Assembly: GCF_003952185.1 (NCBI RefSeq)
Contig: NZ_RXFS01000007.1
Coordinates: 434,001-498,000 of the forward strand
Reading direction: 5' to 3'
Length of the DNA: 64,000 nt
Source of the DNA: Variovorax sp. 679
GTDB lineage: Bacteria; Pseudomonadota; Gammaproteobacteria; Burkholderiales; Burkholderiaceae_C
The notes beneath the pieces were generated by a model, which searched no databases, had not been told where the DNA came from, and worked only from the letters and a program-made list of their open reading frames with translations. The stretch's first letter is position 1. Every line of letters starts with the position of its first letter. The position numbers and the translations under genes were made by a program. This document shows, one piece after another, positions 42,100 through 52,234 of this stretch.

Positions 42100-43929
42100 A
42101 TGAGCTTCACGTCTTTCTTCGACTACACCGTCAACGGCCTGATCATCGGCAACATCTATGCGTTGCTGGCGGTCGGCCTCGCATTGATCTTCGGCGTCTC
42201 GCACCTCATCAACTTCGCGCACGGCTCGGTGTACACGGTGGGTGCGTACATCGGCTGGGCGTCGATCACCTACCTGCACACGCCGCTGCCCGTGACCATC
42301 GCGCTGGTGGTGCTCGGCTCGGGCGCGCTCGGCATGCTGATCGAGCGCGTGGGCCTGCGGCCGCTGCAGGGCGCGGCACGCATCGCGCCGCTGCTGGCCA
42401 CCATCGGCATCAGCTTCGTGCTCGACATCCTCGTGCAGCTGGTGTTCAGCCCCGACCCGCGCTCACTGCCCACGCAGCTGCCCGACTGGCGCCTGCAGAT
42501 CGGCACCGGCACCATCGGTGCGCTCGACATCCTCATTGCGGGCATCGGCATCGCGAGCGCGGCCGTGCTGTTCGGCTTCCTGCGTTTCACGAAACTGGGC
42601 TGGGCCGTGCGCGCCACCGCGCAGGACCGCGACGCGGCGCAGCAGATGGGCGTGGACGTCGACCGCGTGAACCAGGCCGTGTTCGCCATCGCCGCCGCGC
42701 TGGGCGGCCTCTCGGGCCTGCTGGTGGGCATGTACTACAACAACATCAGCCCCGCGATGAGCTTCCAGGCCACGCTCAAGGGCGTGGTGGCCACCGTGGT
42801 GGGCGGCGTGGGCAACGTGCCGGGCGCCATCGCCGGCAGCCTGCTGCTGGGGCTGATCGAGAGCTACGGCGTGGCGATCCTCGGCACGCCGTACCGGAAC
42901 CTCTTCGCGTTCGCGCTGCTGCTGGTCATCCTGGTGTGGAAGCCCAACGGGCTGTTCGGGCGCAAGCGCGCATTGCCGCCCGAGCCGCTCACGGGCACCT
43001 TCATCGCGCCGAGCAAGCCGTGGCACGCGCCGCGAAGCCTGCTGCTCGCGCTGTTCGCCGCGGCGGTGGCGCTGCCGCTCTTCGATCCGTCGCCCTACCT
43101 GCTGCAGACGCTCACCAACGCGTGGCTCTACGGCGCGCTCGCGCTGAGCCTCACGCTGGTGGCCGGCACCATTGGGCAGATCTCGCTGGGCCATGCCGGG
43201 TTGCTGGCCATCGGCGCGTATGCCTCGTCGCTGCTGGTGCTCGACCTGCGCCTGCCGGTGGGCACCGGCATCGTGCTCGCGGGCATCCTCACTTCGCTGA
43301 TCGGCACGGCGCTGATCTTCCCGGCCTTCAGGCTGCGCGGCCACTACGTGTCGATCGCCACGCTGGGCATCGGCGAGATCGTGGCGCTCACCATCCTCAA
43401 CTGGGAAAGCCTCACGCACGGGCCCATCGGCGTGTCGGGCATCCCGCCGCTTTCGCTGCTCGGGCGAGACGCCTCGTCGAACGAGGCCATCTACTGGGCC
43501 TCTCTCGGTGCGATGGTGTTTCTTGCCCTGCTGCAGTGGCGTCTCCTGCGCTCGCACCTGGGCCGCACCTTCCGCGCGGTGCGCGAGGACGAAGTGGCCG
43601 CGCGGGCCTACGGCGTGAGCCCCGACCGCTACAAGGCGCTGGCCTTCGGCTTCGGCGGCTTCGCGGCGGGCGTCAGCGGCGCCTTCACCGCGCACATGTA
43701 TTCGTATATCAACCACGAGACCTTCGGCTCGCAGATCTCGATCCTCGCGCTGACGATGGTCATCCTCGGCGGGCTCGGGAACATCAGCGGCGCGCTGCTG
43801 GGCGCGGTCGCGCTCGTGAGCCTGCCTGAACTGTTTCGCGTGACTGCCGAGTACCGGATGCTGATCTACGGCGTTGCGCTTCTCCTGCTGATCCGCTTCC
43901 GCCCCCAAGGCCTGTTGGGCACTGTCTGA
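42100..43929 (+). CDS. Fused LivH-LivM permease of a branched-chain amino acid-type ABC transporter
   Basis: The product has 609 residues, about twice the length of a single Liv permease. The N-terminal half (1-~290) matches LivH (LINFAHGSVYTVGAY, GLRPLQGAAR, GGVGNVPGAIAGS). The C-terminal half (~300-609) matches LivM (LGHAGLLAIGAYASS, GVSGIPPL, EDEVAARAYG). It forms the whole membrane channel in one chain. It is 13 bp from the OsmC-type gene. Confidence 0.93.
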   Translation: MSFTSFFDYTVNGLIIGNIYALLAVGLALIFGVSHLINFAHGSVYTVGAYIGWASITYLHTPLPVTIALVVLGSGALGMLIERVGLRPLQGAARIAPLLATIGISFVLDILVQLVFSPDPRSLPTQLPDWRLQIGTGTIGALDILIAGIGIASAAVLFGFLRFTKLGWAVRATAQDRDAAQQMGVDVDRVNQAVFAIAAALGGLSGLLVGMYYNNISPAMSFQATLKGVVATVVGGVGNVPGAIAGSLLLGLIESYGVAILGTPYRNLFAFALLLVILVWKPNGLFGRKRALPPEPLTGTFIAPSKPWHAPRSLLLALFAAAVALPLFDPSPYLLQTLTNAWLYGALALSLTLVAGTIGQISLGHAGLLAIGAYASSLLVLDLRLPVGTGIVLAGILTSLIGTALIFPAFRLRGHYVSIATLGIGEIVALTILNWESLTHGPIGVSGIPPLSLLGRDASSNEAIYWASLGAMVFLALLQWRLLRSHLGRTFRAVREDEVAARAYGVSPDRYKALAFGFGGFAAGVSGAFTAHMYSYINHETFGSQISILALTMVILGGLGNISGALLGAVALVSLPELFRVTAEYRMLIYGVALLLLIRFRPQGLLGTV

Positions 43930-43942
43930 AAGAACACATCAC

Positions 43943-44521
43943 ATGAGCCACCTCAACGACTATCTCGCCGAGAAACGTGCCGCCGTGCTGGCGCGCAATG
44001 CCGCCGTCTCGGGCGGCACCGCACAACCTGTGCAGCTGAAGGCCAGCGTGCGCGCCGAAGGCCGCAGCGGCGTGCGCCGCCTGCGCATCCGCGAGCACCA
44101 GGTCATCAGCGACAGCCCGCCGGACTTCGCGGGCTACGACCTCGGCCCCAGCTCGCCCGAGCTGCAGCTGGGCGTGCTCGGCACCTGCGTCACGCACATC
44201 TTCCTGATCCAGGCGGCGGAACGGCAGGTGCCGCTCGAAAGCCTCGAGGTGGAGGTGACGGGCATCATCGATCCGCGCGGCGGCAAGCCGGGCCACGAGA
44301 AGACGCCCATCTGGCCGCACGAGATCGGCTACACGGTGCACATCGATTCGCCCGCGAGCCGCGAGGAGATCGATGCGCTGTTCGAGGCGGTGGAACGCAA
44401 CTGCCCCATCCTGAACCTGCTGCGCAATCCGCAGACCATCCGCGCAGAGGTGAAGCTGGTCAACTCAAAGGCAGAGGCCGCCAACGCATCGCGGAAAGAG
44501 GGCGATGCCATCGCTGCTTGA
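43943..44521 (+). CDS. OsmC-family protein
   Basis: The product has 192 residues. The core has PPDFAGYDLGPSSPEL, the Cys-bearing helix QLGVLGTCVTHIF, and CPILNLLRNP with a second Cys, as in OsmC/Ohr peroxiredoxins. Family members reduce organic hydroperoxides through two cysteines. Its place inside a Liv operon is unusual. It overlaps the ATPase gene livG by 17 bp. Confidence 0.88.
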   Translation: MSHLNDYLAEKRAAVLARNAAVSGGTAQPVQLKASVRAEGRSGVRRLRIREHQVISDSPPDFAGYDLGPSSPELQLGVLGTCVTHIFLIQAAERQVPLESLEVEVTGIIDPRGGKPGHEKTPIWPHEIGYTVHIDSPASREEIDALFEAVERNCPILNLLRNPQTIRAEVKLVNSKAEAANASRKEGDAIAA

Positions 44522-45337
44522 GATACGGGGCCTCGTGCGCCGCTTCGGCGGGCTCACCGCCGTCAACGCCGTCGACCTGCATGTGGGCGAGGGCGAGCTG
44601 CTGAGCGTGATCGGGCCGAACGGCGCGGGCAAGACGACGTTGTTCAATCTCGTCACAGGCCTCGACCGGCCTGACGAAGGGCAGGTGCTGTTCGAGGGGC
44701 GGGACATCACCGGCCTGCCGGCGCAGCAGCTCGCGCAGCGCGGATTGGCGCGCACCTTCCAGCACGGGCGCGTGTTCGCGAATCTTTCGGTGCTCGACAA
44801 CGTGCTGGTCGGCGCGCACACGCGGCTGCGCGCCGTGAAACCACGCGCCGGCGGCGTGCCGGGTCTGGGGGCATTGGCCGAACTCGCACTCGCGCTGGTC
44901 CAGCCAGGTGCCGTGCGGCGCGAGGAAGAGGCGCTGCGCGAAGAGGCGCGCGAGATCATCGCGCTCTTCGGCGAACGCCTCGCGCCGCGCATCGATCATC
45001 CGGCCTACAGCCTCTCGTACGCCAACCGCCGCCGCGTGGAGATTGCGCGTGCGCTCGCCCTCAAGCCGCGCCTGCTGCTGCTCGACGAGCCCACCGCCGG
45101 CATGAACGAGAGCGAGACGGCCGAGATGCTGGAGATCATTCGCGGCCTCAAGGCGCGCGGCCAGGCCATCCTGCTGATCGAGCACAAGCTCGACCTCGTG
45201 ATGCAGCTGTCGGACCGCGTGGCCGTGCTCGACGACGGCCGCAAGATCGCCGAAGGCCTGCCCGACGAAGTGCGCAACGACCCGGCGGTGATCGAGGCGT
45301 ACCTCGGCCACCGGCACGTCGGAGAGGCGGTGGCCGC

Positions 45338-45341
<4 letters not shown>
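44505..45341 (+). CDS. ABC transporter ATP-binding protein LivG-like
   Basis: The product has 278 residues. Walker A GPNGAGKTT, Q-loop region, a signature segment SLSYANRRRVEIARAL, Walker B LLLLDEPTAGMN and switch His in LIEHKLDLVM are present. An insertion of about 30 residues after the Q-loop is typical of LivG. It powers the fused permease with the LivF-like subunit, which overlaps by 4 bp. Confidence 0.93.
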
Positions 45342-46177
<836 letters not shown>

Positions 46178-46210
46178 TCCGCAAGATCCGAAAAACATCC
46201 ACGGGAGAAC

Positions 46211-47119
46211 ATGCACATGGCCTTGAAACTCGACCACATCGTCATCGCGGTGCACGACCTCGAACGCGCCATCGCCGACTATGGCGCACTGGGCTTCCAC
46301 GTGCTGCGCGGCGGCGACCATCCGGGCCGCGCCACGCACAACGCGCTGGTGGTGTTCGGCGACGGCAGCTACTTCGAGCTCATCGCATGGCGCGAGCCTT
46401 CGCCCACCGAGCGCTGGTGGCAACTGCTGCAGAAGCACGGCGAAGGCATCGTCGACTTCGCGCTGCTGCCGCGCGACACCGCCACCACGGTCGCCGATGC
46501 GAAGGCTCGGGGCCTCGTGCTCGACGGCCCGCTAGACGGCGGTCGCGTGCGGCCCGATGGCGAACGCCTGCGCTGGCAGACGGCGCGAGCGCCTTCGGCC
46601 GACCTGCCTTTCCTGTGCGGCGACCTCACGCCGCGCGCATTGCGCGTGCCCGAGGGCGAGGTGCGCGTGCATGCCAACGGCGCGCTCGGCGTGGCGAGCC
46701 TGGCGATCGCGGTGCGCGATCTCGACGCCACGCTGGCGCGTTACCGGGCGCTGTTCGGCACGGTGTCCGGCGACGATGCCGACACGCACATCGGCGAGCC
46801 GGTGGCCGTGCCCGGCAGCAATGTGCGCGTGGCGGTGATCGTGCTGGGCGGCAGCGTGCTCGTGCTGTCGTCGCCGCGCGAGAACGGTACGCATGCAGGG
46901 GAGGGAGGCGGCACCCTTGCGCAACGCATCGCGGCGCGCGGCGAGGGGCCGTATGCGCTCGTGCTGCACACCGACAGGCCGCAGTCGACCGGTACCTTCG
47001 ACCTGGCCCGCGCGCACGGCGCGCTGATCGAGCTCGACCTGCCGCCGCTGGACCGGCATGCCAGGCACGGCAGCGGCAGCGCGCGCAGCTACCAGGTCAA
47101 CAGCGTGGTCGGCGGATGA
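46211..47119 (+). CDS. VOC-family protein (glyoxalase-3-like domain)
   Basis: The product has 302 residues with two beta-alpha-beta modules: LDHIVIAVHDLERAIADY at the N-terminus and a second ASLAIAVRDLDATLARY (about residue 160). The glyoxalase-3-type (DUF1338-like or PF13468) sequence DHIVIA is seen. It follows the livF gene by 33 bp on the same strand; an enzyme acting on the imported compound is possible (inference). Either ATG 46211 or 46217 could be the start. Confidence 0.78.
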   Translation: MHMALKLDHIVIAVHDLERAIADYGALGFHVLRGGDHPGRATHNALVVFGDGSYFELIAWREPSPTERWWQLLQKHGEGIVDFALLPRDTATTVADAKARGLVLDGPLDGGRVRPDGERLRWQTARAPSADLPFLCGDLTPRALRVPEGEVRVHANGALGVASLAIAVRDLDATLARYRALFGTVSGDDADTHIGEPVAVPGSNVRVAVIVLGGSVLVLSSPRENGTHAGEGGGTLAQRIAARGEGPYALVLHTDRPQSTGTFDLARAHGALIELDLPPLDRHARHGSGSARSYQVNSVVGG

Positions 47120-47144
47120 GCTGACGAGGGCGCGACAGCGTTCG

Positions 47145-47540
47145 TCAGCCTGCGCGCTCGCGCAGCTGGAACACGTTGCCCTCGGGGTCGACGCCGTCGC
47201 AATGGCGGAAGCCGTTGAACGCCCATTCGGCCCCGGCCGGCTTCAATGAGCCGCCGGCCTCGACCGCGAGCTTGCGCGCCGCCGCAAGGCTCGCCACCGG
47301 GAAGATGAACTTCAACGCGGTGTTCTCCCTCGGCACCGGCGGCTGCGCGATCTGGACCTTTGCTGCGATCGTCGGGTTGATCGCGACAATGAAAAGCTGC
47401 AGCGATGCCGACTCGAGGCTCGTGTGGTCGGCCTCCGCGTGCATGATCGAGAGGCCCGCGACATCCGCATAGAAGGCGCCGAGGCGCGCGACGTCCTTGG
47501 CATAGATCACTGCGGCTGCCGGTGCGGCTTGTTCAGGCAT
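47145..47540 (-). CDS. VOC-family glyoxalase-like protein
   Basis: The product has 131 residues and a single VOC module with IYAKDVARLGAFYADVAGL, TSLESASLQLFIV and a late CDGVDPEGNVFQLRE (metal Glu). A bleomycin-resistance/dioxygenase-like fold without assigned substrate. It converges on the preceding VOC gene and is divergent from the CPBP protease gene by 12 bp. Confidence 0.85.
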   Translation of the reverse strand: MPEQAAPAAAVIYAKDVARLGAFYADVAGLSIMHAEADHTSLESASLQLFIVAINPTIAAKVQIAQPPVPRENTALKFIFPVASLAAARKLAVEAGGSLKPAGAEWAFNGFRHCDGVDPEGNVFQLRERAG

Positions 47541-47552
47541 ACGTTCCTCCCG

Positions 47553-48266
47553 ATGGTTTCTTCACTGTACGGCTACCTGGTTTCGATTCTGCCTGCCGGC
47601 GTGCTCGCGCTGGTGCTCCTGCTGGCCATTCCGCGTGGATTGGTCGGCGCGCGGCTGGCGGTCCACATCCTGTTCTTCATCTTCGCGCGCGATGCGATGA
47701 GCCCCGCGGGCTTCTGGCAGCTGGGCGCGGGATCGATGCGACTGACGGCCCCGGCGCCCGTGCTGCTCGCGCTGGCGGGCGTGTCGGCCGCACTGTTCGC
47801 CGGCGTGGCGTGGCTCGAGCGCGTGGAGTGGCGGCGAGGAGGGCGGCTCGTGCCTTCCGTGCTCTGGGGCTTGCTTGGCGCAGCAGTCATCACCGCGGTG
47901 GCTGCTACGCTGAAGACGGCACTGGGGCTGCCGTCGCTTCCGAAGCCCGACGCGGTCATGCTCCTGCCGATCCTGGTCTTCGCGCTGCTCGGCAACGCGT
48001 ATGAAGAGCTGCTGTTCCGCGGCATGCTGCAGCAGCGCCTGGCGCAGCACATGGCGCCGATGCGCGCGGCGGTCGTGGCGGCCGTGCTGTTCAGCCTGTG
48101 CCACGCATGGCTGGCGCTGATCGTCACGCGCGTGGGGCTGCCGGTGCTGGTCTTCACGCTGATCGAAGGGCTGGTCGCGGGCCTCGTGTACCGGCGTGCG
48201 GGGTTGCTTGCGGCCACGCTGGCGCATGGTCTGGCCATTGCCGCGCTCGCAGGTGGCCTCTACTGA
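47553..48266 (+). CDS. CPBP-family intramembrane metalloprotease
   Basis: The product has 237 residues and about seven membrane helices. The CPBP/ABI motifs are EELLFRG (EExxxR-type, about 152-158), FSLCHAWLAL (His), and a later HGLAIA (His). These proteases, related to Rce1, cleave near the membrane; bacterial roles include bacteriocin self-immunity. The ATG at 47553 gives a hydrophobic N-terminus. Confidence 0.85.
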   Translation: MVSSLYGYLVSILPAGVLALVLLLAIPRGLVGARLAVHILFFIFARDAMSPAGFWQLGAGSMRLTAPAPVLLALAGVSAALFAGVAWLERVEWRRGGRLVPSVLWGLLGAAVITAVAATLKTALGLPSLPKPDAVMLLPILVFALLGNAYEELLFRGMLQQRLAQHMAPMRAAVVAAVLFSLCHAWLALIVTRVGLPVLVFTLIEGLVAGLVYRRAGLLAATLAHGLAIAALAGGLY

Positions 48267-48276
48267 CGCTGCGACC

Positions 48277-48699
48277 TCAGTGCCCGCCGAGATGCGCCTT
48301 GCGCAGCCCGGCCTGCATCTTCTTCTGCAGAGCGGCCCCGCCTTTTTCCAGCGCTTCGGCGGGAGCGCCGCTCTCTTCGGTCACTGGCCGGTATTTACGA
48401 CCCCAGATGCCGATCTGCGCCACCACCGGCAGCAGGTCGATGCCCATCGGCGTGAGGCTGTAGATGGCCTTCTGCTTGTGGGTCGGGTCGTCGGCCTTGG
48501 AGAGAACGCCGTACTCGACCAGCTTGCCGAGACGCTCGGTGAGGATGTTCGAGGAGATGCCTTCCTCGGACTGCAGGAACTCGCGGAAGTGGCGCTTGCC
48601 CGCGAACATCATGTCGCGAACGATCAGCAGGCTCCACCGGTCGCCGAAGACTTCGAGCGCGAGGTTGATCGGACATGCCGACTTTTCGCTGGAGGCCAT
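48277..48699 (-). CDS. HxlR-family transcriptional regulator
   Basis: The product has 140 residues. The CPINLALEVFGDRWSLLIVRDMMFAG segment contains the conserved Cys and the WxLLIxRD motif; a winged helix with ISSNILTERLGKLVEYGVL follows. The start at 48699 fits the family; an in-frame ATG at 48741 would place the N-terminus inside the operator region. It is divergent from the reductase gene at 48801 and likely controls it. Confidence 0.88.
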   Translation of the reverse strand: MASSEKSACPINLALEVFGDRWSLLIVRDMMFAGKRHFREFLQSEEGISSNILTERLGKLVEYGVLSKADDPTHKQKAIYSLTPMGIDLLPVVAQIGIWGRKYRPVTEESGAPAEALEKGGAALQKKMQAGLRKAHLGGH

Positions 48700-48726
48700 G
48701 GTGTTTCCGATCTCTTTGAAAAACTG

Positions 48727-48778
48727 CTTGCATTTTTGCATCAGTTGCCGAACACTTCAACCGCTTGCATTTGGCAAG
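48727..48778. promoter_or_regulatory. Tandem dyad operators between HxlR and reductase genes
   Basis: CTTGCATTTTTGCAT (48727-48741) and CTTGCATTTGGCAAG (48764-48778) share the CTTGCATTT half. The second has near-perfect arms (CTTGC/GCAAG). Two copies 37 bp apart suit an HxlR dimer pair. Confidence 0.55.
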
Positions 48779-48800
48779 CAGTATCCGAAGGAGAACCGGC

Positions 48801-49391
48801 ATGAGAAAACTCATCCTGCAAATGCAGATGTCGGTCGACGGCTATGTGTCGCCGGCCAATGGCAGCCTCGACTGGCAGTTGTGGGGCTGGGGCGAGCGCT
48901 GGGCCTGGGACGACGCACTGAAGCGCGACTTCAACGCCGTCTTCGAAGGCATCGACACCATCCTGCTGAGCCGGCTCATCGCGCAAGAGGGCTATCTCGA
49001 CCACTGGGGCCGTGCGGCAAAGAACTTTCCCGCGAATCCGCACTACGCCTTCGCGCGGAAGATCGTCGACGCGCGCAAGGTCGTGCTCACCGACAAGCTC
49101 GCTTCCTCGCGCTGGGAGCGCACTGTCATCGCGCGCGGCGGCATGGCCGAGGAGGTGAACGCGCTCAAGCGCGAGCCGGGCAAGGACATCATCACCATCG
49201 GGGGCGTGGGCTTCGCATCGGCGCTGGTCGAGGCGGGGCTGGTCGACGAGTTCCAGTTCTTCGTGAACCCCACGGCCGTGGGTGCGGGGCGCTCGGTGTT
49301 CCACGACCAGCGCAAGGGCAACAGGCTGCGGCTGCTGCGCTCCACGGCCTACGAGAGCGGGATGGTGGTCAACCGCTACGTGCCGGCCTGA
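48801..49391 (+). CDS. Dihydrofolate reductase-like family protein (RibD C-terminal/YwjB type)
   Basis: The product has 196 residues. The N-terminus LILQMQMSVDGYVSP and the GGVGFASALVEAGLVDEFQFFVNPTAVGAG region match the RibD_C family. It is probably an NADPH-dependent reductase of unknown substrate. AGGAG precedes the ATG. It is likely controlled by the adjacent HxlR regulator. Confidence 0.85.
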   Translation: MRKLILQMQMSVDGYVSPANGSLDWQLWGWGERWAWDDALKRDFNAVFEGIDTILLSRLIAQEGYLDHWGRAAKNFPANPHYAFARKIVDARKVVLTDKLASSRWERTVIARGGMAEEVNALKREPGKDIITIGGVGFASALVEAGLVDEFQFFVNPTAVGAGRSVFHDQRKGNRLRLLRSTAYESGMVVNRYVPA

Positions 49392-49518
49392 TGCAGGACA
49401 AGGTGCCGCACAGATACCAGCGCTTACCTGATTTCACCTGACCGCGACCTGAAGTGGTGGAAACGGACACATGCGGTCCACACAATGGACTCGTCATCAA
49501 CGCATGAAGGAGTTCCGG

Positions 49519-49944
49519 ATGAACAACACCAACTCGAAGATCATGGCCGTGGCCGCCGCTGCACTCGCGATGAGCATGGCCGCGGGAAGCGCCTTCGCGC
49601 AAGACCGCCGCTTCGACAACGGCCGCCCCGGCGGCGGCCGCTACGAGCAGCGCGACCGCAATTTCGACCGCAGGGGGCCGCATGGCGACTACTACCGCGG
49701 CAACCAGGACTTCCGCGACGGTCGCCAGTTCGATCGCCGTGGCTTCCCGCAGCCGCACACCGAATGGCGCCGTGGTGGCCGCGTGCCGCAGGAGTACCGT
49801 GGCCGCAACTACGTGGTGCAGGACTGGCGCGCCTACCGGCTGCAGCAGCCGCCCCGTGGCTATCAGTGGGTGGGCGTGGGCGGCGACTTCGTGCTGGCGG
49901 CCATTGCCACCGGCGTGATCGCGAACATCATCGCTGGCCAGTAA
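49519..49944 (+). CDS. RcnB-family periplasmic protein
   Basis: The product has 141 residues with a signal peptide (cleaved near SAFAQD, about residue 25). The mature region is Arg/Gly/Tyr-rich (RPGGGRYEQRDRNF) and ends in YRGRNYVVQDWRAYRLQQPPRG-like strand elements with GYQWVGVGGDFVL, typical of RcnB. E. coli RcnB helps nickel/cobalt homeostasis. AAGGAG precedes the ATG. Confidence 0.85.
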   Translation: MNNTNSKIMAVAAAALAMSMAAGSAFAQDRRFDNGRPGGGRYEQRDRNFDRRGPHGDYYRGNQDFRDGRQFDRRGFPQPHTEWRRGGRVPQEYRGRNYVVQDWRAYRLQQPPRGYQWVGVGGDFVLAAIATGVIANIIAGQ

Positions 49945-49964
49945 GCAAAGGCTCGCACCACGAC

Positions 49965-49996
49965 AAAACCGCCACGGGCAACCGCGGCGGTTTTTC
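49965..49996 (+). terminator. Rho-independent terminator after rcnB-like gene
   Basis: AAAACCGCC and GGCGGTTTT form the stem, followed by TTCTTTT. It lies 20 bp after the stop. Confidence 0.85.
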
Positions 49997-50023
49997 TTTT
50001 GGAGGGAACGCCGGAGCCGGTCT

Positions 50024-50290
50024 TCAGACCAGCGCGGTGGGCACGGACTGGGCGCAGACGTTGCGCCCCGTGATGGTCAGGCGAAGACCACCGCCGTGCC
50101 ACTCGAGCCAGTTGAGGCTCACGTACGCATCGATGTCGGCGTCGTCGATGCGGTCGGCCTGTCGGCTCTGCAGCAGCTCCACCACGCCGGGCAGGCCCCG
50201 TCTGAGCCGTTCTCGCCGCTCCGCCGCATCGGCTGCCTTGAGGGCGGCCCTTGTTTGCTGTTGCTGCTGTTGCGAGGTCGACGATGCCAT
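50024..50290 (-). CDS. Small hypothetical protein with poly-Gln stretch
   Basis: The product has 88 residues and was not recognised. A six-Gln run (residues 7-12) near the N-terminus is followed by a charged helix and a compact C-terminus with NWLEWHGGGLRLTITGRNVC. The Q run is encoded by mixed CAA/CAG codons. Its open frame, position between a terminator and the LysR gene, and protein-like composition support it. Confidence 0.55.
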   Translation of the reverse strand: MASSTSQQQQQQTRAALKAADAAERRERLRRGLPGVVELLQSRQADRIDDADIDAYVSLNWLEWHGGGLRLTITGRNVCAQSVPTALV

Positions 50291-50417
50291 TGCTGATCCA
50301 TTTCCAGGAAGCCAGGGAATTAACCCGAATGTACGCCGCCTGTGTGAAGCTGCAGTCTTCTTTTTTAACCTTTCTGTCGTCCCCAGTACACACCGCGCAA
50401 CAGGCTCTGGACAAGCC

Positions 50418-51362
50418 CTAGATTTCGTAGTGCGAGGCCCTTGCTTCGTCTCCCAGAGCCTTTTCGACGACCGCGCGCGTCAGCGTGGGCGCGAACGATT
50501 CGATGAAGGCATAGACGTACTTGCGCAGGTAGGTGCCCCGCCGCACCGCCAGCTTGGTGAGGTTGATGCCGAACAGCCGCCCCGCATCGAGCGCGCGCAG
50601 CTGCGTGTCGCGCTCGGCCTCGTAGGCCACGCCGGCCACGATGCCTATGCCCAGGCCCAGTTGCACGTAGGTCTTGATCACGTCGGCGTCCATCGCGGCC
50701 AGCACGATGTTGGGCTGCAGTCCGCGCTGCTCGAAGGCCTCGTCGATGCGCGAACGGCCTGTGAAGCCCGTGTCGTAGGTGATCAGCGGATAGCGCGTGA
50801 GTGCCTCCAGCGTCAGCGGCGCGTCGAGCAGCGGGTGCCCCGGCGGCACGATCACCGAATGCGTCCAGCGGTAGCAGGGCAGGGCCACCAGCTGCGGATA
50901 GTCGCCCAGCGCCTCGGTGGCGATGCCAACGTCGGCCTCGCCGTCGAGCAGCATCTGCGCGATCTGCTTGGGCGAACCCTGGTGCAGGTGCAGCTTCACG
51001 TTCGGGAATTGCGCGCGGAATTCCTGCACCGCCACCGGCATCGCGTAGCGCGCCTGCGAGTGCGTGGCCGCCACCGAGAGCAGGCCGCTTTGCTGCGCGA
51101 CGAATTCCTGGCCCGCATGCCTGAGGTTGCTGCTCTCCATCAGCATGCGCTCGATGATCGGCAGCACGTGCCCGCCGGGCTCGGTGAGCCCCGTGAGCCG
51201 CTTGCCGGCGCGCACGAAGAGCTCTATGCCGAGCTCTTCCTCGAGCTCGCGGATCTGCCGGCTCACGCCGGGCTGGGAGGTGTGAAGGGTGTGGGCGACT
51301 TCGGTCAGGTTGAAGCCGCAACGAACGGCCTCGCGTACCGAGCGCAGTTGTTGGAAGTTCAT
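50418..51362 (-). CDS. CysB-like LysR-family transcriptional regulator
   Basis: The product has 314 residues. The N-terminal helix-turn-helix NFNLTEVAH-type segment is here CGFNLTEVAHTLHTSQPGVS, followed by the LysR substrate domain with ATHSQARYAMP and TYDTGFTGRSRID, as in CysB/Cbl (sulfate/O-acetylserine sensing). MNFQQLRSVRE is the usual family start; an ATG at 51380 adds six residues. Sulfur genes are not adjacent. Confidence 0.88.
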   Translation of the reverse strand: MNFQQLRSVREAVRCGFNLTEVAHTLHTSQPGVSRQIRELEEELGIELFVRAGKRLTGLTEPGGHVLPIIERMLMESSNLRHAGQEFVAQQSGLLSVAATHSQARYAMPVAVQEFRAQFPNVKLHLHQGSPKQIAQMLLDGEADVGIATEALGDYPQLVALPCYRWTHSVIVPPGHPLLDAPLTLEALTRYPLITYDTGFTGRSRIDEAFEQRGLQPNIVLAAMDADVIKTYVQLGLGIGIVAGVAYEAERDTQLRALDAGRLFGINLTKLAVRRGTYLRKYVYAFIESFAPTLTRAVVEKALGDEARASHYEI

Positions 51363-51513
51363 CTGGCGCGGAAGAGTCATCGAAGCCCCGGCTGGGGCCG
51401 ACCGGCGATTCTCGGCAGAAGCGCTTATTCGGGGAACGATGCGTTTGTTGGTTCCACATGAGCAAAACATCTTTAAGGCCCTTCGGCTGTGGGTTTCCAT
51501 CGCTTGCTTGAAG

Positions 51514-51533
51514 TTTCGCACGATTGTGCTAAA
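51514..51533. promoter_or_regulatory. Operator upstream of the TetR gene
   Basis: TTTCGCACGATTGTGCTAAA contains CGCAC-N4-GTGC arms and is nearly the same as the site at 52200-52220. It lies 9 bp before the TetR start, fitting autoregulation. Confidence 0.7.
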
Positions 51534-51542
51534 GTCCGCCGC

Positions 51543-52145
51543 ATGGACGCCAAGACCCAGAAAAGCGAACTCACCCGTGCCGCCATCGTCGGCGCGGCAA
51601 TGAACCTCGCGCTGGCCGAGGGCCTGGAAGCGATCACGCTGCAGGCCGTGGCCAGCAAGCTGGGCCTGTCCAAGAGCGGTGTGTTCTCCCGCGTGGGTTC
51701 GCGCGAGGCGCTGCAGAAGGCCGTCATCGAGGAATACGGCCGTGGCTTCCTGGCCGACGTGTTCGTGCCCGCCATGCAGAAGCCCAAGGGCCTGCCCCGG
51801 CTCAACGACATCGTGGGGCGCTGGATCGCCCGCATGCGCGACGTCGAGATGTACACCGGCTGCCTCTACACGGCAGGCGCCTTCGAGTTCGACGACCGCG
51901 AGGGCGAGCTGCGCGAGATGCTGCTCGGCGAAATCACCCGCTGGCGCGCCGCGCTTCGCCGCACCGTGCTGCAGGCCATCGAAACCGGCGAGCTCAAGCC
52001 CGACACCGACCCTGCCCAGCTCGTGAGCGAGATCAATGGCCTGACCATGACCCAGCTGCACGACGCGCGCTTCCTGCGCGACCCGCAGGCCGCCGACCGC
52101 GCCACGCAAACGTGGCAGCGGCTTCTTTCCAGCTACCTCGCCTGA
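51543..52145 (+). CDS. TetR/AcrR-family transcriptional regulator
   Basis: The product has 200 residues. The helix-turn-helix has ITLQAVASKLGLSKSGVFSRVGSREAL; the C-terminal ligand domain resembles TetR_C group 16 with CLYTAGAFEFDDREG. The start at 51543 is two bases from the operator's downstream edge. It probably represses itself and the downstream micropeptide/hydrolase genes through shared operators. Confidence 0.9.
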   Translation: MDAKTQKSELTRAAIVGAAMNLALAEGLEAITLQAVASKLGLSKSGVFSRVGSREALQKAVIEEYGRGFLADVFVPAMQKPKGLPRLNDIVGRWIARMRDVEMYTGCLYTAGAFEFDDREGELREMLLGEITRWRAALRRTVLQAIETGELKPDTDPAQLVSEINGLTMTQLHDARFLRDPQAADRATQTWQRLLSSYLA

Positions 52146-52199
52146 GCGGCCGGCGTATTCACGAAGCAGGCGGATTTCCCGCGCTTTCATTTGCCAGAA

Positions 52200-52220
52200 T
52201 TTCGCACAGTCGTGCGATAA
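52200..52220. promoter_or_regulatory. Operator upstream of the 37-residue peptide gene
   Basis: TTTCGCACAGTCGTGCGATAA contains the perfect dyad CGCAC-AGTC-GTGCG. It matches the TetR-gene operator at 51514-51533 and lies 14 bp before the ATG. Confidence 0.7.
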
Positions 52221-52234
52221 AAAGGAGAAGCACC

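Noticed and set aside
42583..42596. GTTTCACGAAAC, parS-like palindrome in the fused permease gene
   Set aside because: It lacks the central GT pair of the 16-bp parS (two bases shorter), so ParB binding is not expected.
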